Assembly (NCBI GenBank): GCA_963730535.1
Contig: CAVSRU010000003.1
Location: forward strand, 413,127-477,126
Length of the DNA: 64,000 nucleotides
From: DASSUW01 sp963730535
Lineage (GTDB): Bacteria; Actinomycetota; Thermoleophilia; Solirubrobacterales; Solirubrobacteraceae
Direction of reading: 5' to 3'
The stretch's first letter is position 1. Each line of letters opens with the position of its first letter. A model generated the notes under the pieces. The model was not told where the DNA came from. It did not search any database and saw nothing but the letters and a program-made list of their open reading frames with translations. This document shows, one piece after another, positions 1 through 6,926 of this stretch. The position numbers and the translations under genes are program-made.

Positions 1-1446
1 GGTGATCCAGACGAGGTAGTAGCGGTAGCGCTGGCCGGCCTCGAGCCGGAAGCGCTGGTTGTCCGACCGCACGGCGCCGCCGCCGATCCGGGTCCAGCCG
101 GACTCGATCGACTCCGGCACGCGGCCGCCGCCGGCGCCGTAGATCTCCGCTCGCCAGCCGGGGTCCGGGGTCTGGACCTCCATCCGCACCGCCTCGACGC
201 CCGGCTTGGCATCGAGGTAGATGCCCACGCCGGCCTTGTTCGAGCCCTCGAGGCCCGAGCTGTAGCGCTCGGTGGTCCATGCCGTCCCGGGATCGCGGTC
301 GACGACCCGCGGGGTCTCGTCGCCGTGCTCCTCCTCGTCGCCGAGCGGGTCGTAGTCGCTGGCCGACGCGCGGGCCAGCGAGACGACCGACTCGCCCCTG
401 GGTGCCTGGATGTCGCCCGCGCCGGTGCCGCGCTGTGTGCGGTCGACGCCCGCCTTGAACAGGAACGCCGCGCCCACGCCGATGAGCGCGAGCGCGAGCA
501 CGACGCCGAGCACGGGGAGCGGGTGGCGCATCCGAAACGGCAGCCGCCGCCGGGCCGACGGCGGAAGCGTGCGCAGGACCGCGGTGGCCTCGCCGGTCGA
601 GCGGCCCGAGCGGGCGGCCTCGATGGCCAGCGCCTCCTCGAGGTCGGCGACCAGCGCTGGGACGCTCGGGTAACGGCGGCCGAGGTCCTTGTCGGTCATG
701 CGGTCGATGACCGACGCCAGCGTCGCCGACGCCTCGGCCCGCCGGCTCTGGAGGTCCGGCAGGTCCTCGCGCACGTGCTTCATCGCCACCGAGACCTGGG
801 TCTCGCCGTGGAACGGCACGTCGCCGGTCAGCATCTCGAACAGCACGATGCCGAGCGAGTAGATGTCGGTCCGCCCGTCGACGTCGTGCCCGAGCGCCTG
901 CTCGGGCGACACGTAGTCGGTCGTCCCCAGCACGCGGCCGTCGACGGTCAGACCCTCCTGGTCGAGCGTGCGGGCGATCCCGAAATCGGTCACCTTGGCC
1001 GACCCCTCGGCGTCGATCAGCACGTTCTGCGGCTTGACGTCGCGGTGGACGATCTGGTGCGAGTGGGCGCACCCGAGGGCGCGCGCGATCTCGATCGCGT
1101 ACGCGATCGCCTCGTCCATGGGCAGGCGCCCCATGCGGCGGATGCGCTCCTTCAGCGTCTCGCCCTCGACGTACTCGAGGACGATGTACGGGCGGCTTTC
1201 GTCCTCGCCCGCGTCGATCACGCCGACGATGTGCGGGTGCGATAGCTGCGCCACCGCGCGCGCCTCGCGCCGGAAGCGCTCGAGTTGGTCGGAGTCCGAC
1301 GCGATCTCCCGGTGCATGAGCTTGATCGCCACGCGGCGCTCGAGCGTCTGGTCGAACGCCAGGTAGACGGTCGACATCCCGCCGGCCCCGATCTGGGCGT
1401 CCAGCCGGTATCGGCCGCTCAGCTGCATCCCCACGAGCGTGCTCAT
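1..1446 (-). CDS. Serine/threonine protein kinase, membrane-anchored (C-terminus beyond window)
   Basis: The reading frame starts at the ATG complement of 1444-1446 and runs off the window, so about 482 residues are visible. A Hanks-type kinase domain occupies roughly residues 10-275: Gly-rich loop IGAGGMSTVYLA (19-30), catalytic Lys42 in VAIK, HRDVKPQN (134-141) and DFG (154-156). A hydrophobic helix at about 305-325 (PVLGVVLALALIGVG) anchors it, leaving the kinase in the cytoplasm. The outer part (from about 370) contains an RDPGTAWTTERY-type stretch, as in discoidin/F5-8 type C-like sensor domains of actinobacterial kinases; no PASTA repeats are seen. It is divergent from the DsbA-like gene with only 16 bp between the starts, so the promoters must overlap coding sequence. 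Function as a signalling kinase is secure; the signal is unknown. Confidence 0.93.
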   Translation of the reverse strand, partial: MSTLVGMQLSGRYRLDAQIGAGGMSTVYLAFDQTLERRVAIKLMHREIASDSDQLERFRREARAVAQLSHPHIVGVIDAGEDESRPYIVLEYVEGETLKERIRRMGRLPMDEAIAYAIEIARALGCAHSHQIVHRDVKPQNVLIDAEGSAKVTDFGIARTLDQEGLTVDGRVLGTTDYVSPEQALGHDVDGRTDIYSLGIVLFEMLTGDVPFHGETQVSVAMKHVREDLPDLQSRRAEASATLASVIDRMTDKDLGRRYPSVPALVADLEEALAIEAARSGRSTGEATAVLRTLPPSARRRLPFRMRHPLPVLGVVLALALIGVGAAFLFKAGVDRTQRGTGAGDIQAPRGESVVSLARASASDYDPLGDEEEHGDETPRVVDRDPGTAWTTERYSSGLEGSNKAGVGIYLDAKPGVEAVRMEVQTPDPGWRAEIYGAGGGRVPESIESGWTRIGGGAVRSDNQRFRLEAGQRYRYYLVWIT

Positions 1447-1462
1447 CTAGGTCGGTCCTATT

Positions 1463-2242
1463 GTGGCCGATGTGCGGCCGGCTGAAGTCACCTTCTTCAC
1501 CGATCCCTACTGCCCGTGGTCATGGGCGGCCGAGCCGCAGCTCCGCCGCCTCCAGGTCGAGTTCGGCGACGGGCTGGCGATCACCTTCGTGATCGTCGGG
1601 CTGCACCAGACGATCGAGGCACCGGATGCGGGCGCGTTGGCGCTCGCGACGCTCGACGGAGCGGCCGAGAGCGGCATGCCGGCGGACGCCCGCGTCTTCC
1701 TGCGCGACCCCCCGCGCTCCACCCATCCCGCCGGCCTGGCGCTCAGCGCCGTGGCCGAGCAGGGCGATCCGGGCCCGTACCTGCGGCGGCTCCGGGAGGC
1801 GATCTTCGTCGAGGGGCGGCGGATGGATACCGCGCCGGCGCTGCTCGACGCTGCGCGTGAGACCGGAGGCCTCGACCTCGATCGCCTGCAGGTCGACCTG
1901 CGCTCGAACGCGATCGTCGAGCGCTTCGGCGCGGATCTCGAGCGCGGGCGCGGTGTCGTGACGCCGGCCTTCGCGGTCGGGAACGGGGCAGAGCCGGTCG
2001 CCGGGTACGGCCCGTACCAGCGCGTACGCGAGGCGGTGGTCGCGGCGGGCGCCGCGCCGCTCGCCGAGCGCCCGGACCCCGAGGCGGCGCTGCGGCGGTT
2101 CGGCACGCTGGCCACCGCCGAGGTGGCCGCCGCGTGCGACCTCCCAGGGCCGCGCGCCGCCGCGGCGCTCTGGGGCCTGGCGCTCGAGTGGCGGCTCAGG
2201 CCCCGTGCCGTGCCGGGCGGCGAGCTTTGGGAGCTCGCTTGA
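1463..2242 (+). CDS. DsbA-family thioredoxin-fold protein (FrnE/HCCA isomerase-like)
   Basis: 259 residues from a GTG at 1463. The N-terminus VTFFTDPYCPWSWAAEPQ gives a thioredoxin-fold active-site motif CPWS at residues 17-20, with only the first Cys of the usual CXXC. This is typical of the DsbA family branch that includes FrnE and 2-hydroxychromene-2-carboxylate isomerase-like proteins. No signal peptide is seen, so it probably acts in the cytoplasm, as an oxidoreductase or glutathione-S-transferase-like enzyme of unknown substrate. The C-terminal 50 residues look like a winged-helix-like or helical extension. It is divergent from the kinase and followed after 1 bp by a convergent gene. 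Confidence 0.85.
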   Translation: MADVRPAEVTFFTDPYCPWSWAAEPQLRRLQVEFGDGLAITFVIVGLHQTIEAPDAGALALATLDGAAESGMPADARVFLRDPPRSTHPAGLALSAVAEQGDPGPYLRRLREAIFVEGRRMDTAPALLDAARETGGLDLDRLQVDLRSNAIVERFGADLERGRGVVTPAFAVGNGAEPVAGYGPYQRVREAVVAAGAAPLAERPDPEAALRRFGTLATAEVAAACDLPGPRAAAALWGLALEWRLRPRAVPGGELWELA

Positions 2243-2243
2243 A

Positions 2244-2933
2244 CTAGGGGTCGACCGAGCGCCCGGACCAGGTGCTCCAGTCGACCGGCTCGCGTTCGGA
2301 GCCCTTGTCGTCCTTCTCGTCCGACTTCTTGTCGCCCGCCTCCTCGGCGCCTTTCTCGCCCGACTCCTCTGGCTTGAACCGAGCCGGCTCGTCGGCCGGC
2401 TGGTCCGCCGACGGCGGCTCCCAGCCGGTCGGCTCGGTCGGCTGGTCTTCGAGCTGCTCGCCGGCGAGCGGGTTGCCGGCATCCTCGATCGCGTCCTCGA
2501 TCGCGTGCTGGCTGGGCGACATGCCCTCGCTGGACTCGGCGGCCTGCTCGAGGTCGAGCTCGGCCTGCTCCTGGCCCTCCGCCTCGCCCTCGCCGGCCTC
2601 GGCGAGCGGGCGCTCGGCCTCGCTGGCGGGCAGGTCGGCCGGGCCGGCGTAGTCGCTGACCGCGCCGCCGATGTTGGCCGCCTCGGCGGCGGCCGCCGCC
2701 TCCTCGGCGGCCTCGTCGACCGTCGCCGGCTCGTAGGCCTCGGGGACCGGGACGGCCGTGGCGGTGTTGGCCACCGGGCCGGGCGCGTCGTAGTTGGACG
2801 GCCCGGTCGCAGGCGGCGTGTAGCTCGGTGTCTCGCTGCGCGAGGGCAGCAGCGCGGTCACCTTGTCGCGCTTGAGGTAGGCGGCGGCGCCGAGGACGGC
2901 GGCGCCGAGCAGCAGAAGCTTGGTTCGTGCCAT
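2244..2933 (-). CDS. Acidic membrane-anchored protein of unknown function
   Basis: 229 residues. The N-terminus TKLLLLGAAVLGAAAYL is a short hydrophobic segment followed by KRDK, fitting a signal anchor. The rest is strongly acidic and low in complexity (Glu, Ala, Asp and Pro), probably disordered, with a Lys/Glu-rich stretch near the end. I recognise no domain. It ends 1 bp from the convergent DsbA-like gene and is downstream of csrA on the same strand with a 28 bp gap, so it may be cotranscribed with csrA. The coding call rests on consistent codon bias and the ATG at 2933; function unknown. Confidence 0.75.
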   Translation of the reverse strand: MARTKLLLLGAAVLGAAAYLKRDKVTALLPSRSETPSYTPPATGPSNYDAPGPVANTATAVPVPEAYEPATVDEAAEEAAAAAEAANIGGAVSDYAGPADLPASEAERPLAEAGEGEAEGQEQAELDLEQAAESSEGMSPSQHAIEDAIEDAGNPLAGEQLEDQPTEPTGWEPPSADQPADEPARFKPEESGEKGAEEAGDKKSDEKDDKGSEREPVDWSTWSGRSVDP

Positions 2934-2961
2934 GAACTGACGGTACCCGTCAGGGCAAGCT

Positions 2962-3186
2962 TCAGGCGTCCTGCTGCTTCGGGCGCGGCAGCGTGTCGGG
3001 AGCCGCTTCCGCAGCAGCGCGGTTCTCGTCGCGGACGGCGTTCCAGATCTCCTCGCGGTAGACCGGGACGGAGCGGGGCGCCTGGATGCCGATGCGTACG
3101 GAGTTGCCGACGATCTCCATCACGTGGACGACGACATCGTCGCCGACCATGATCTTCTCGCCGGGGCGTCTGGTGATGATGAGCAT
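2962..3186 (-). CDS. csrA: Carbon storage regulator CsrA
   Basis: 74 residues. It begins MLIITRRPGEKIMVGDDVVV, the classic CsrA N-terminus, followed by VRIGIQAPRSVPVYREEI, which carries the RNA-binding beta strand and the conserved VxREE segment. CsrA is a homodimeric RNA-binding protein that represses translation by binding GGA sites; outside Gammaproteobacteria it usually controls flagellin mRNA together with FliW and sits in flagellar loci. A strong Shine-Dalgarno (AAGGAGGA) lies 6 nt before the ATG. The C-terminal 20 residues exceed the usual 61-65. It is divergent from the sigma gene. No fliW or flagellin gene is visible here, so its present target is unclear. Confidence 0.97.
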   Translation of the reverse strand: MLIITRRPGEKIMVGDDVVVHVMEIVGNSVRIGIQAPRSVPVYREEIWNAVRDENRAAAEAAPDTLPRPKQQDA

Positions 3187-3451
3187 GAAGATTCCTCCTT
3201 GGAAAGCTTCGTCAGTCGTGGTCTGGTGCGTCGCGGACGGGAGCGTCCTTCATCTGGTGGCCGCGGCCCTGCGATCAAGATCGGCGCGCGGAGGTTTGGG
3301 CTGAAGTCCGCAAGCTCGGCGCCGGCACGGACGGTGACGAGCACGGTGGCCTCGTCGGCTCCGAGGTCCCCCAGGAGCTGTGGGGAGCTGCAGCGGCGGC
3401 GCTTGCCTGGGCGTATTCGTTGGGCGACTCATCGATTACCCGAATCGGTGA

Positions 3452-3480
3452 TCAAGGGAATCGGGTCGCGACCCGATACA
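3452..3480 (+). promoter_or_regulatory. Putative sigma-28 (FliA-class) promoter of the sigma gene, with overlapping palindrome
   Basis: TCAAG at 3452-3456, a 16 nt spacer and CCGATACA at 3473-3480 resemble the FliA/sigma-28 consensus (TAAAG-N15-GCCGATAA). It lies 48 nt before the sigma gene ATG. Similar sites occur at 4355 and 5051. The spacer and -10 overlap a perfect 18 bp palindrome, ATCGGGTCGCGACCCGAT, at 3460-3477, which could be an operator. The remaining 3187-3451 of this divergent csrA/sigma gap shows nothing else I can support. Confidence 0.6.
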
Positions 3481-3527
3481 GGTCCGGTCCGTTAGACCAG
3501 CCCTCCCCTCAAGGAGCTCCGTTCGTC

Positions 3528-4343
3528 ATGAAGTCCGCCTCGACCAACAGCCGCCGCCGCGTCTCCGCGGATGAGGCCCTGGCGCTCTGGAGCGAGTACA
3601 AGCGCACCGGCGATCTGCAGGTGCGCAACCGCCTCGTGATGACCTTCGCTCCGCTCGTGAAGTACATCGTCTTCAAGAAGGTCCGCGAACTGCCGGCGCG
3701 CTGCGAGGTCGAGGACTTCATCTCCTGCGGCCTCGAGGCGCTGATCGCCTCGATCGACCGCTACGACCCGGCCAAGGGCGCCACGCTCGAGCAGTTCGCG
3801 TGGACGCGCATCCATGGCGCCGTGCTCGACGAGCTGCGCCGGCAGGACTGGGCGCCGCGCTCGCTGCGCCGCTGGGAGCGCGACATCTCCAAGGCCCGCG
3901 ACCAATTCACCGCGGTCCACGGTCGCCGCCCCTCGCGCGAGGAGCTCGCCGACTCGCTGGCGATCTCGGTCGCGCACCTGCGCCGCCGCGAGGACGACAT
4001 CTCGGTCTCCGACGTCACGTCGCTCAACACGCTGGTGATCTCCGACGACGAGACCACGGTCGAGCGCATCGACACGCTGGCCGCCGGCGACGAGCGGCTC
4101 GACCCCGAGCACGCGAGCGCCGCCGAGGAGGCCAAGGACAAGTTCCGCCGCGCCTTCGAGCGGCTCCCCCGCCGCGAGCGCGAGGTCGCCGTCCTGCTCT
4201 ACGTCAAGAACCTCACGCTGCGCGAGATCGGCGACATCCTCGGCGTCTCGGAGAGCCGGGTGTGCCAGATCCACTCGCAGCTGAAGCGCACGCTGAAGCA
4301 GCAGCTGTCCGAGGATGCGCTGCTGTTCTCCGCCGTCGGATAA
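3528..4343 (+). CDS. fliA: FliA/WhiG-class RNA polymerase sigma factor
   Basis: 271 residues from the ATG at 3528, chosen because AAGGAG at 3511-3516 precedes it and because homologous sequence begins shortly after; the frame is open further upstream. Region 2 includes RNRLVMTFAPLVKYIVFKK and AWTRIHGAVLDELR. Region 3 has GRRPSREELADSLAIS. Region 4 has the helix-turn-helix LTLREIGDILGVSESRVCQ. This layout matches sigma-28 (FliA/SigD/WhiG), which transcribes late flagellar genes. Its neighbours are csrA, flaG, a fliD remnant and a FliT-like gene, and candidate sites for this sigma precede it, flaG and an orphan position. No anti-sigma FlgM is visible. Confidence 0.93.
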   Translation: MKSASTNSRRRVSADEALALWSEYKRTGDLQVRNRLVMTFAPLVKYIVFKKVRELPARCEVEDFISCGLEALIASIDRYDPAKGATLEQFAWTRIHGAVLDELRRQDWAPRSLRRWERDISKARDQFTAVHGRRPSREELADSLAISVAHLRRREDDISVSDVTSLNTLVISDDETTVERIDTLAAGDERLDPEHASAAEEAKDKFRRAFERLPRREREVAVLLYVKNLTLREIGDILGVSESRVCQIHSQLKRTLKQQLSEDALLFSAVG

Positions 4344-4354
4344 ACGTCCAGCCA

Positions 4355-4382
4355 ATTCAAGCCGCTCCCAGAGCGGCCGAAA
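4355..4382 (+). promoter_or_regulatory. Putative sigma-28 promoter of flaG
   Basis: TCAAG at 4355-4359, 15 nt, then CCGAAAAC at 4375-4382, 12 nt before the flaG ATG. It shares the TCAAG-N15/16-CCGA layout with the sites at 3452 and 5051. The spacer is itself a 7 bp hairpin (GCCGCTC-CCA-GAGCGGC, 4359-4375), which might alternatively end the sigma gene transcript. Confidence 0.5.
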
Positions 4383-4394
4383 ACCGAGGCCAAG

Positions 4395-4625
4395 ATGAGC
4401 TTCGAGCTGTCGATCCCGGCGACGCCGCCGGCCGAGGTGCTGGACGAGATCGGCGCCGCGGCCGACCGCGCGCACCAGCTCTGGACCGAGAATCGTGAGC
4501 TGCACTTCAGCAAGGACTCGACGAGCGGGCGTGTGGTGATCGAGGCGCGCGACCGCGCGGGCCACACGATCCGCACGATCCCGCCGTCCGAGGCACTCAA
4601 CGTGCTCGCGGGCGCCGCGCTCTAG
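4395..4625 (+). CDS. flaG: FlaG-family flagellar protein
   Basis: 76 residues. The segment LHFSKDSTSGRVVIEARDRA followed by TIRTIPPSEALNV matches the FlaG family pattern (LxFxxDxxTGxxVxxVxDxxTGEVIRQIPPEE). FlaG proteins are encoded beside fliD and influence filament length; their biochemical role is poorly known. The gene starts 51 bp after the sigma gene and ends 3 bp before the ATG of the fliD remnant, which is the standard flaG-fliD order. The length is short but normal for the domain. Confidence 0.8.
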   Translation: MSFELSIPATPPAEVLDEIGAAADRAHQLWTENRELHFSKDSTSGRVVIEARDRAGHTIRTIPPSEALNVLAGAAL

Positions 4626-4628
4626 GCC

Positions 4629-4742
4629 ATGGCCACCGGCCTCGCCCTGTCCGGCCTCGCTTCGGGCCCCGACACGTCCTCGATCGTCAGCCAGCTGATG
4701 GCGCTCGACCGCCAGACAACGACGCGCATCGCCGCCGCCTGA
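4629..4742 (+). pseudogene. fliD: fliD remnant (first 37 codons only)
   Basis: A 37-codon frame starting at the ATG at 4629 encodes ALSGLASGPDTSSIVSQLMA followed by LDRQ. This is the conserved N-terminus of the flagellar cap protein FliD (consensus: SGLASGLDTxSIVxQLMxLERQ). It then diverges into TTTRIAAA and stops at 4740-4742, whereas FliD normally has 400 or more residues. It sits in the correct position between flaG and a FliT-like gene. The rest of fliD appears to have been deleted. Within what remains, the usual Leu after SGLASG is Pro. It cannot build a cap. Confidence 0.85.
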
Positions 4743-4750
4743 CCGCTCCC

Positions 4751-5038
4751 ATGGATCCCTGGACCGCCCTCCTCGCCCGCGCCACGGCCGAGCGCCAGCT
4801 CGCCGCCGAGGGTCGCTGGGAGGAGCTCGCAGCATCCACGGCCGAACGCCTCCGCATCGCCACCACCCTCGACTCCGCGCCGCGCGGAGCGCGCCTCGTT
4901 CTCGAGGCTCTCAACGTGGTCCAGCAGGAGCTCACCGCCACCCTCGCCGAGGCCGCACGAGAGCTCGCAGCCCTCGGCCAGGGCCGCGCCGCCGCGTCCG
5001 CGCCCGAGTCCCGCCGCTGGGTCGACGGAACCGCCTGA
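4751..5038 (+). CDS. FliT-like small helical protein (possible FliD chaperone)
   Basis: 95 residues starting MDPWTALLARATAERQLAAE, mostly alpha-helical with a repeated W-E-E-L / E-R pattern and a Gln/Ala-rich second half. In many flagellated actinobacteria and firmicutes a protein of this size and shape follows fliD-fliS and is annotated FliT-like, an export chaperone for FliD. It starts 8 bp after the fliD remnant stop. Identification rests mainly on position and helical pattern, not on a diagnostic motif. With FliD gone the chaperone would have no client. Confidence 0.55.
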   Translation: MDPWTALLARATAERQLAAEGRWEELAASTAERLRIATTLDSAPRGARLVLEALNVVQQELTATLAEAARELAALGQGRAAASAPESRRWVDGTA

Positions 5039-5050
5039 GCCGCGCGACGT

Positions 5051-5078
5051 TCAAGTCTCCGAAGCGGTGTCCGATCAA
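5051..5078 (+). promoter_or_regulatory. Orphan sigma-28-like promoter without a gene behind it
   Basis: TCAAG at 5051-5055, 15 nt, then CCGATCAA at 5071-5078, the best match of the three sites. Downstream is a stretch ending in a good Shine-Dalgarno (TAAGGAG, about 5149-5155), but no start codon follows at the right distance. The next gene, yciH, has its own box at 5184. I infer a leader that once drove a flagellin-type gene. Confidence 0.5.
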
Positions 5079-5196
5079 TGGTCTGGGCTGCCCCAGGGAC
5101 GGGGCCTCGCTGGTCCAGGGAGGGACCGAGCGCCCTTTTGTCTGCCGTAAGGAGTCCGTCCTACCTCGCCACCTGAGCGAGGGTAGTCTGAGGCGC

Positions 5197-5514
5197 ATGG
5201 CCGACCTCGTGTGGTCGAGCGATGCGGGCGACCAGCGGCGTCGCGGCAAGGGCAGCCCGTCCCCGCCGGCCGGCGGCGGCCGCGTGAAGGTCCGGCGCGA
5301 GGTCGCCGGGCGGCGCGGGAAGGCGGTGACGACCGTGTCAGGCGTCCCGCTCGACGACGCCGGGCTGCGGGACCTGGCCGGGAGGCTGAAGAAGCGCTGC
5401 GGCGTCGGCGGGTCGGCCAAGGGCGGCGTCATCGAGCTCCAGGGCGACCACCGGGACGCGGTCGTCGAGATCCTGCGGGCCGAGGGCTACGACGTCGTGC
5501 TCGCGGGTGGGTGA
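5197..5514 (+). CDS. yciH: SUI1/YciH-family translation initiation factor-like protein
   Basis: 105 residues. The C-terminal two thirds form a SUI1 (eIF1) domain: VKVRREVAGRRGKAVTTVSG, then LAGRLKKRCGVGGSAKGGVI and IELQGDHRDAVVEILRAEGY. Bacterial YciH binds the 30S subunit and acts on start-site fidelity and stress translation. The N-terminal 30 residues are basic and Gly/Pro-rich, as in other actinobacterial YciH. A TAGTCT box at 5184-5189 lies 7 nt before the ATG with no Shine-Dalgarno, so a leaderless transcript is likely. The gene is not part of the flagellar set. Confidence 0.92.
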   Translation: MADLVWSSDAGDQRRRGKGSPSPPAGGGRVKVRREVAGRRGKAVTTVSGVPLDDAGLRDLAGRLKKRCGVGGSAKGGVIELQGDHRDAVVEILRAEGYDVVLAGG

Positions 5515-5518
5515 GGGT

Positions 5519-5570
5519 TCACGTCAACTGCGGCATTGAGGGGAGGGGACCCAGCCGCCGTTGACGTTCG
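5519..5570 (+). repeat. Dispersed palindromic element, short copy
   Basis: Two arms, ACGTCAACTGCGGC (5521-5534) and GCCGCCGTTGACGT (about 5554-5567), form a 14 bp stem with one mismatch around a G-rich loop. The arms match the ends of longer elements at 36980-37268 and 44238-44445. This copy has almost no interior. It lies between the convergent ends of yciH and a small minus-strand ORF and may work as a terminator. Confidence 0.7.
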
Positions 5571-5588
5571 GCAGCGGAGACGATCGGC

Positions 5589-5720
5589 TCAGGCGAACGC
5601 AGCGAAGAAGCTGAGCCGGCGGCGCCGCTTGTGCTGCAGCTGCGACCGGCGCCACTCCACGAGGGTGAGCTCGACGGAGATGTCGGTCTCGATGTAGTTC
5701 ATGGTGTGGACGTCGGGCAT
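5589..5720 (-). CDS. Small basic protein, 43 residues
   Basis: The frame runs from an ATG at 5720 to TGA at 5589, preceded by GGGAAGG about 8 nt upstream. The product begins MPDVHTMNYIETDISVEL and continues with a WRRSQLQHKRRRR basic patch and a hydrophobic end (LSFFAAFA). A second in-frame ATG (residue 7) is possible. The layout (IETDI...LTLVEWRR) reminds me of small conserved proteins in this order, but I cannot name a family. Coding status is supported by the RBS and codon bias. 5721-5936 contains no convincing gene; a 39-codon GTG frame at 5790-5909 is too weak to call. Confidence 0.5.
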   Translation of the reverse strand: MPDVHTMNYIETDISVELTLVEWRRSQLQHKRRRRLSFFAAFA

Positions 5721-5936
5721 AGGCGTACCTTCCCACCGGGGGTGAGCGCCGGCAGCGGGGCCAGCCCGCGTCGTGTTGTGGGCTGACTGGTGTCCGGGGG
5801 TGTGGCGGTCCGCACCCCGCTACAGGTCCATACGGCCGCTGGCGAGACCGCCGACGCCGCCGTCCCGGCGGCCGAGCCCGAGCTCCCGGCGCCGACCCCG
5901 CAGACGTAGCGACCGCGCGGCACGGATAATCGGCGC

Positions 5937-6815
5937 ATGGGCCGAGTCCGCGGCGCGCTCGTCAACTTCTGGCGCAAGGGCTACGAGGACAACGTCACCG
6001 GCCTCGCGGCGATGGTGGCGTACAACCTGCTGCTGTCGATCCTGCCGATCACGCTGATCGCGCTGTTCATCGCCGGGCGCGTGCTGCGGTCGGCGGAGCT
6101 GGAGCAGTCCGTGCTCCTCGACCTGGAGCAGATCTTCCCGACGGCCGCTGAGTCGACGCTGATCGAGGTCGTCCGGCGCCTCCAGGAGGCGTCGACGACC
6201 ACCGGGATCATCGCGCTCGTCGCCGCCGTGTACTTCGCCTCGTCGTTCTGGGGAGCGCTCGACACCGCGTTCTGCCGCATCTACCACCGGCCGTGCCGCT
6301 CGTGGGTGCGCCAGAAGCTGTTCGCGCTCGGCATGTTCGCCGTCGTGCTGCTCTTCATCGTCGCCAGCGTGGCCGTGCCGGCCGTGCAGAGCCTGATCGC
6401 GACGGGGACGGGCGACCTGCCGCTCGGCCTCTCGAACGTGCGCGGCCTCGTGTACTGGATCACGCTCGTGATTGGCATGATCGTGCTCTTCGGGCTGCTG
6501 TGCATGATCTACCAGCTCGTGCCCAGCGGGTTCATCCCCTGGCGCTGCGTGTGGCCGGGGGCGCTCGCCGCCACGGCGGCCATCGGCGTCGTCGACTATG
6601 CGTTTCCGCTGTACCTCCAGAACGTGTCGACCCTGCGCGCGGGCACCACGCTCGTGTTCATCCTGATCGCGCTCGTGTGGTTCTACGCGCTCGCGATCAT
6701 CCTGCTCGCGGGCGCCGTGATCAACGAGCTCCGCTTCGAGCGCCTCGACCGCGAGGGCGCGATCGAGAGCGACAAGCCGCCGATCGTGATCGAGAGCGTC
6801 AAGCCCTCGGGCTGA
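5937..6815 (+). CDS. YihY/BrkB-family inner membrane protein
   Basis: 292 residues with about six membrane helices. YEDNVTGLAAMVAYNLLLSI is the typical first segment of the YihY/virulence factor BrkB family (FxxDxxxxxAAxxAYxxLLSL). Later helices include MFAVVLLFIVASVAVPAV, GLVYWITLVIGMIVLFGLL and TTLVFILIALVWFYALAI. The family is sometimes misnamed ribonuclease BN; its role is unknown. The C-terminal 30 residues are charged and cytoplasmic. A GATAAT box at 5925-5930 lies 6 nt before the ATG, suggesting a leaderless mRNA. Confidence 0.92.
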   Translation: MGRVRGALVNFWRKGYEDNVTGLAAMVAYNLLLSILPITLIALFIAGRVLRSAELEQSVLLDLEQIFPTAAESTLIEVVRRLQEASTTTGIIALVAAVYFASSFWGALDTAFCRIYHRPCRSWVRQKLFALGMFAVVLLFIVASVAVPAVQSLIATGTGDLPLGLSNVRGLVYWITLVIGMIVLFGLLCMIYQLVPSGFIPWRCVWPGALAATAAIGVVDYAFPLYLQNVSTLRAGTTLVFILIALVWFYALAIILLAGAVINELRFERLDREGAIESDKPPIVIESVKPSG

Positions 6816-6926
6816 CGCGGCCGGCGGCCGCCTCGGTCGGCACGGCCGTCCTCGGCCTGCTGGAAGCGGATGCGCCCGTCCGTCGCCGCCGGGGCGTACG
6901 GACGCTGTCGGCGTAGGCTTGCCCTC

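Noticed and set aside
3460..3477. 18-bp palindrome as a stand-alone operator
   Set aside because: It overlaps the sigma-28-like spacer and -10 and no regulator candidate exists, so I mention it only within the promoter entry.
3120..3495. Several short frames in the csrA/sigma gap
   Set aside because: None has an RBS or recognisable sequence; the stretch reading in phase with the sigma gene upstream of 3528 lacks a start and is explained by GC bias.
5790..5909. 39-codon GTG frame before the YihY gene
   Set aside because: No RBS, Ala/Pro-rich composition typical of chance frames in GC-rich DNA.
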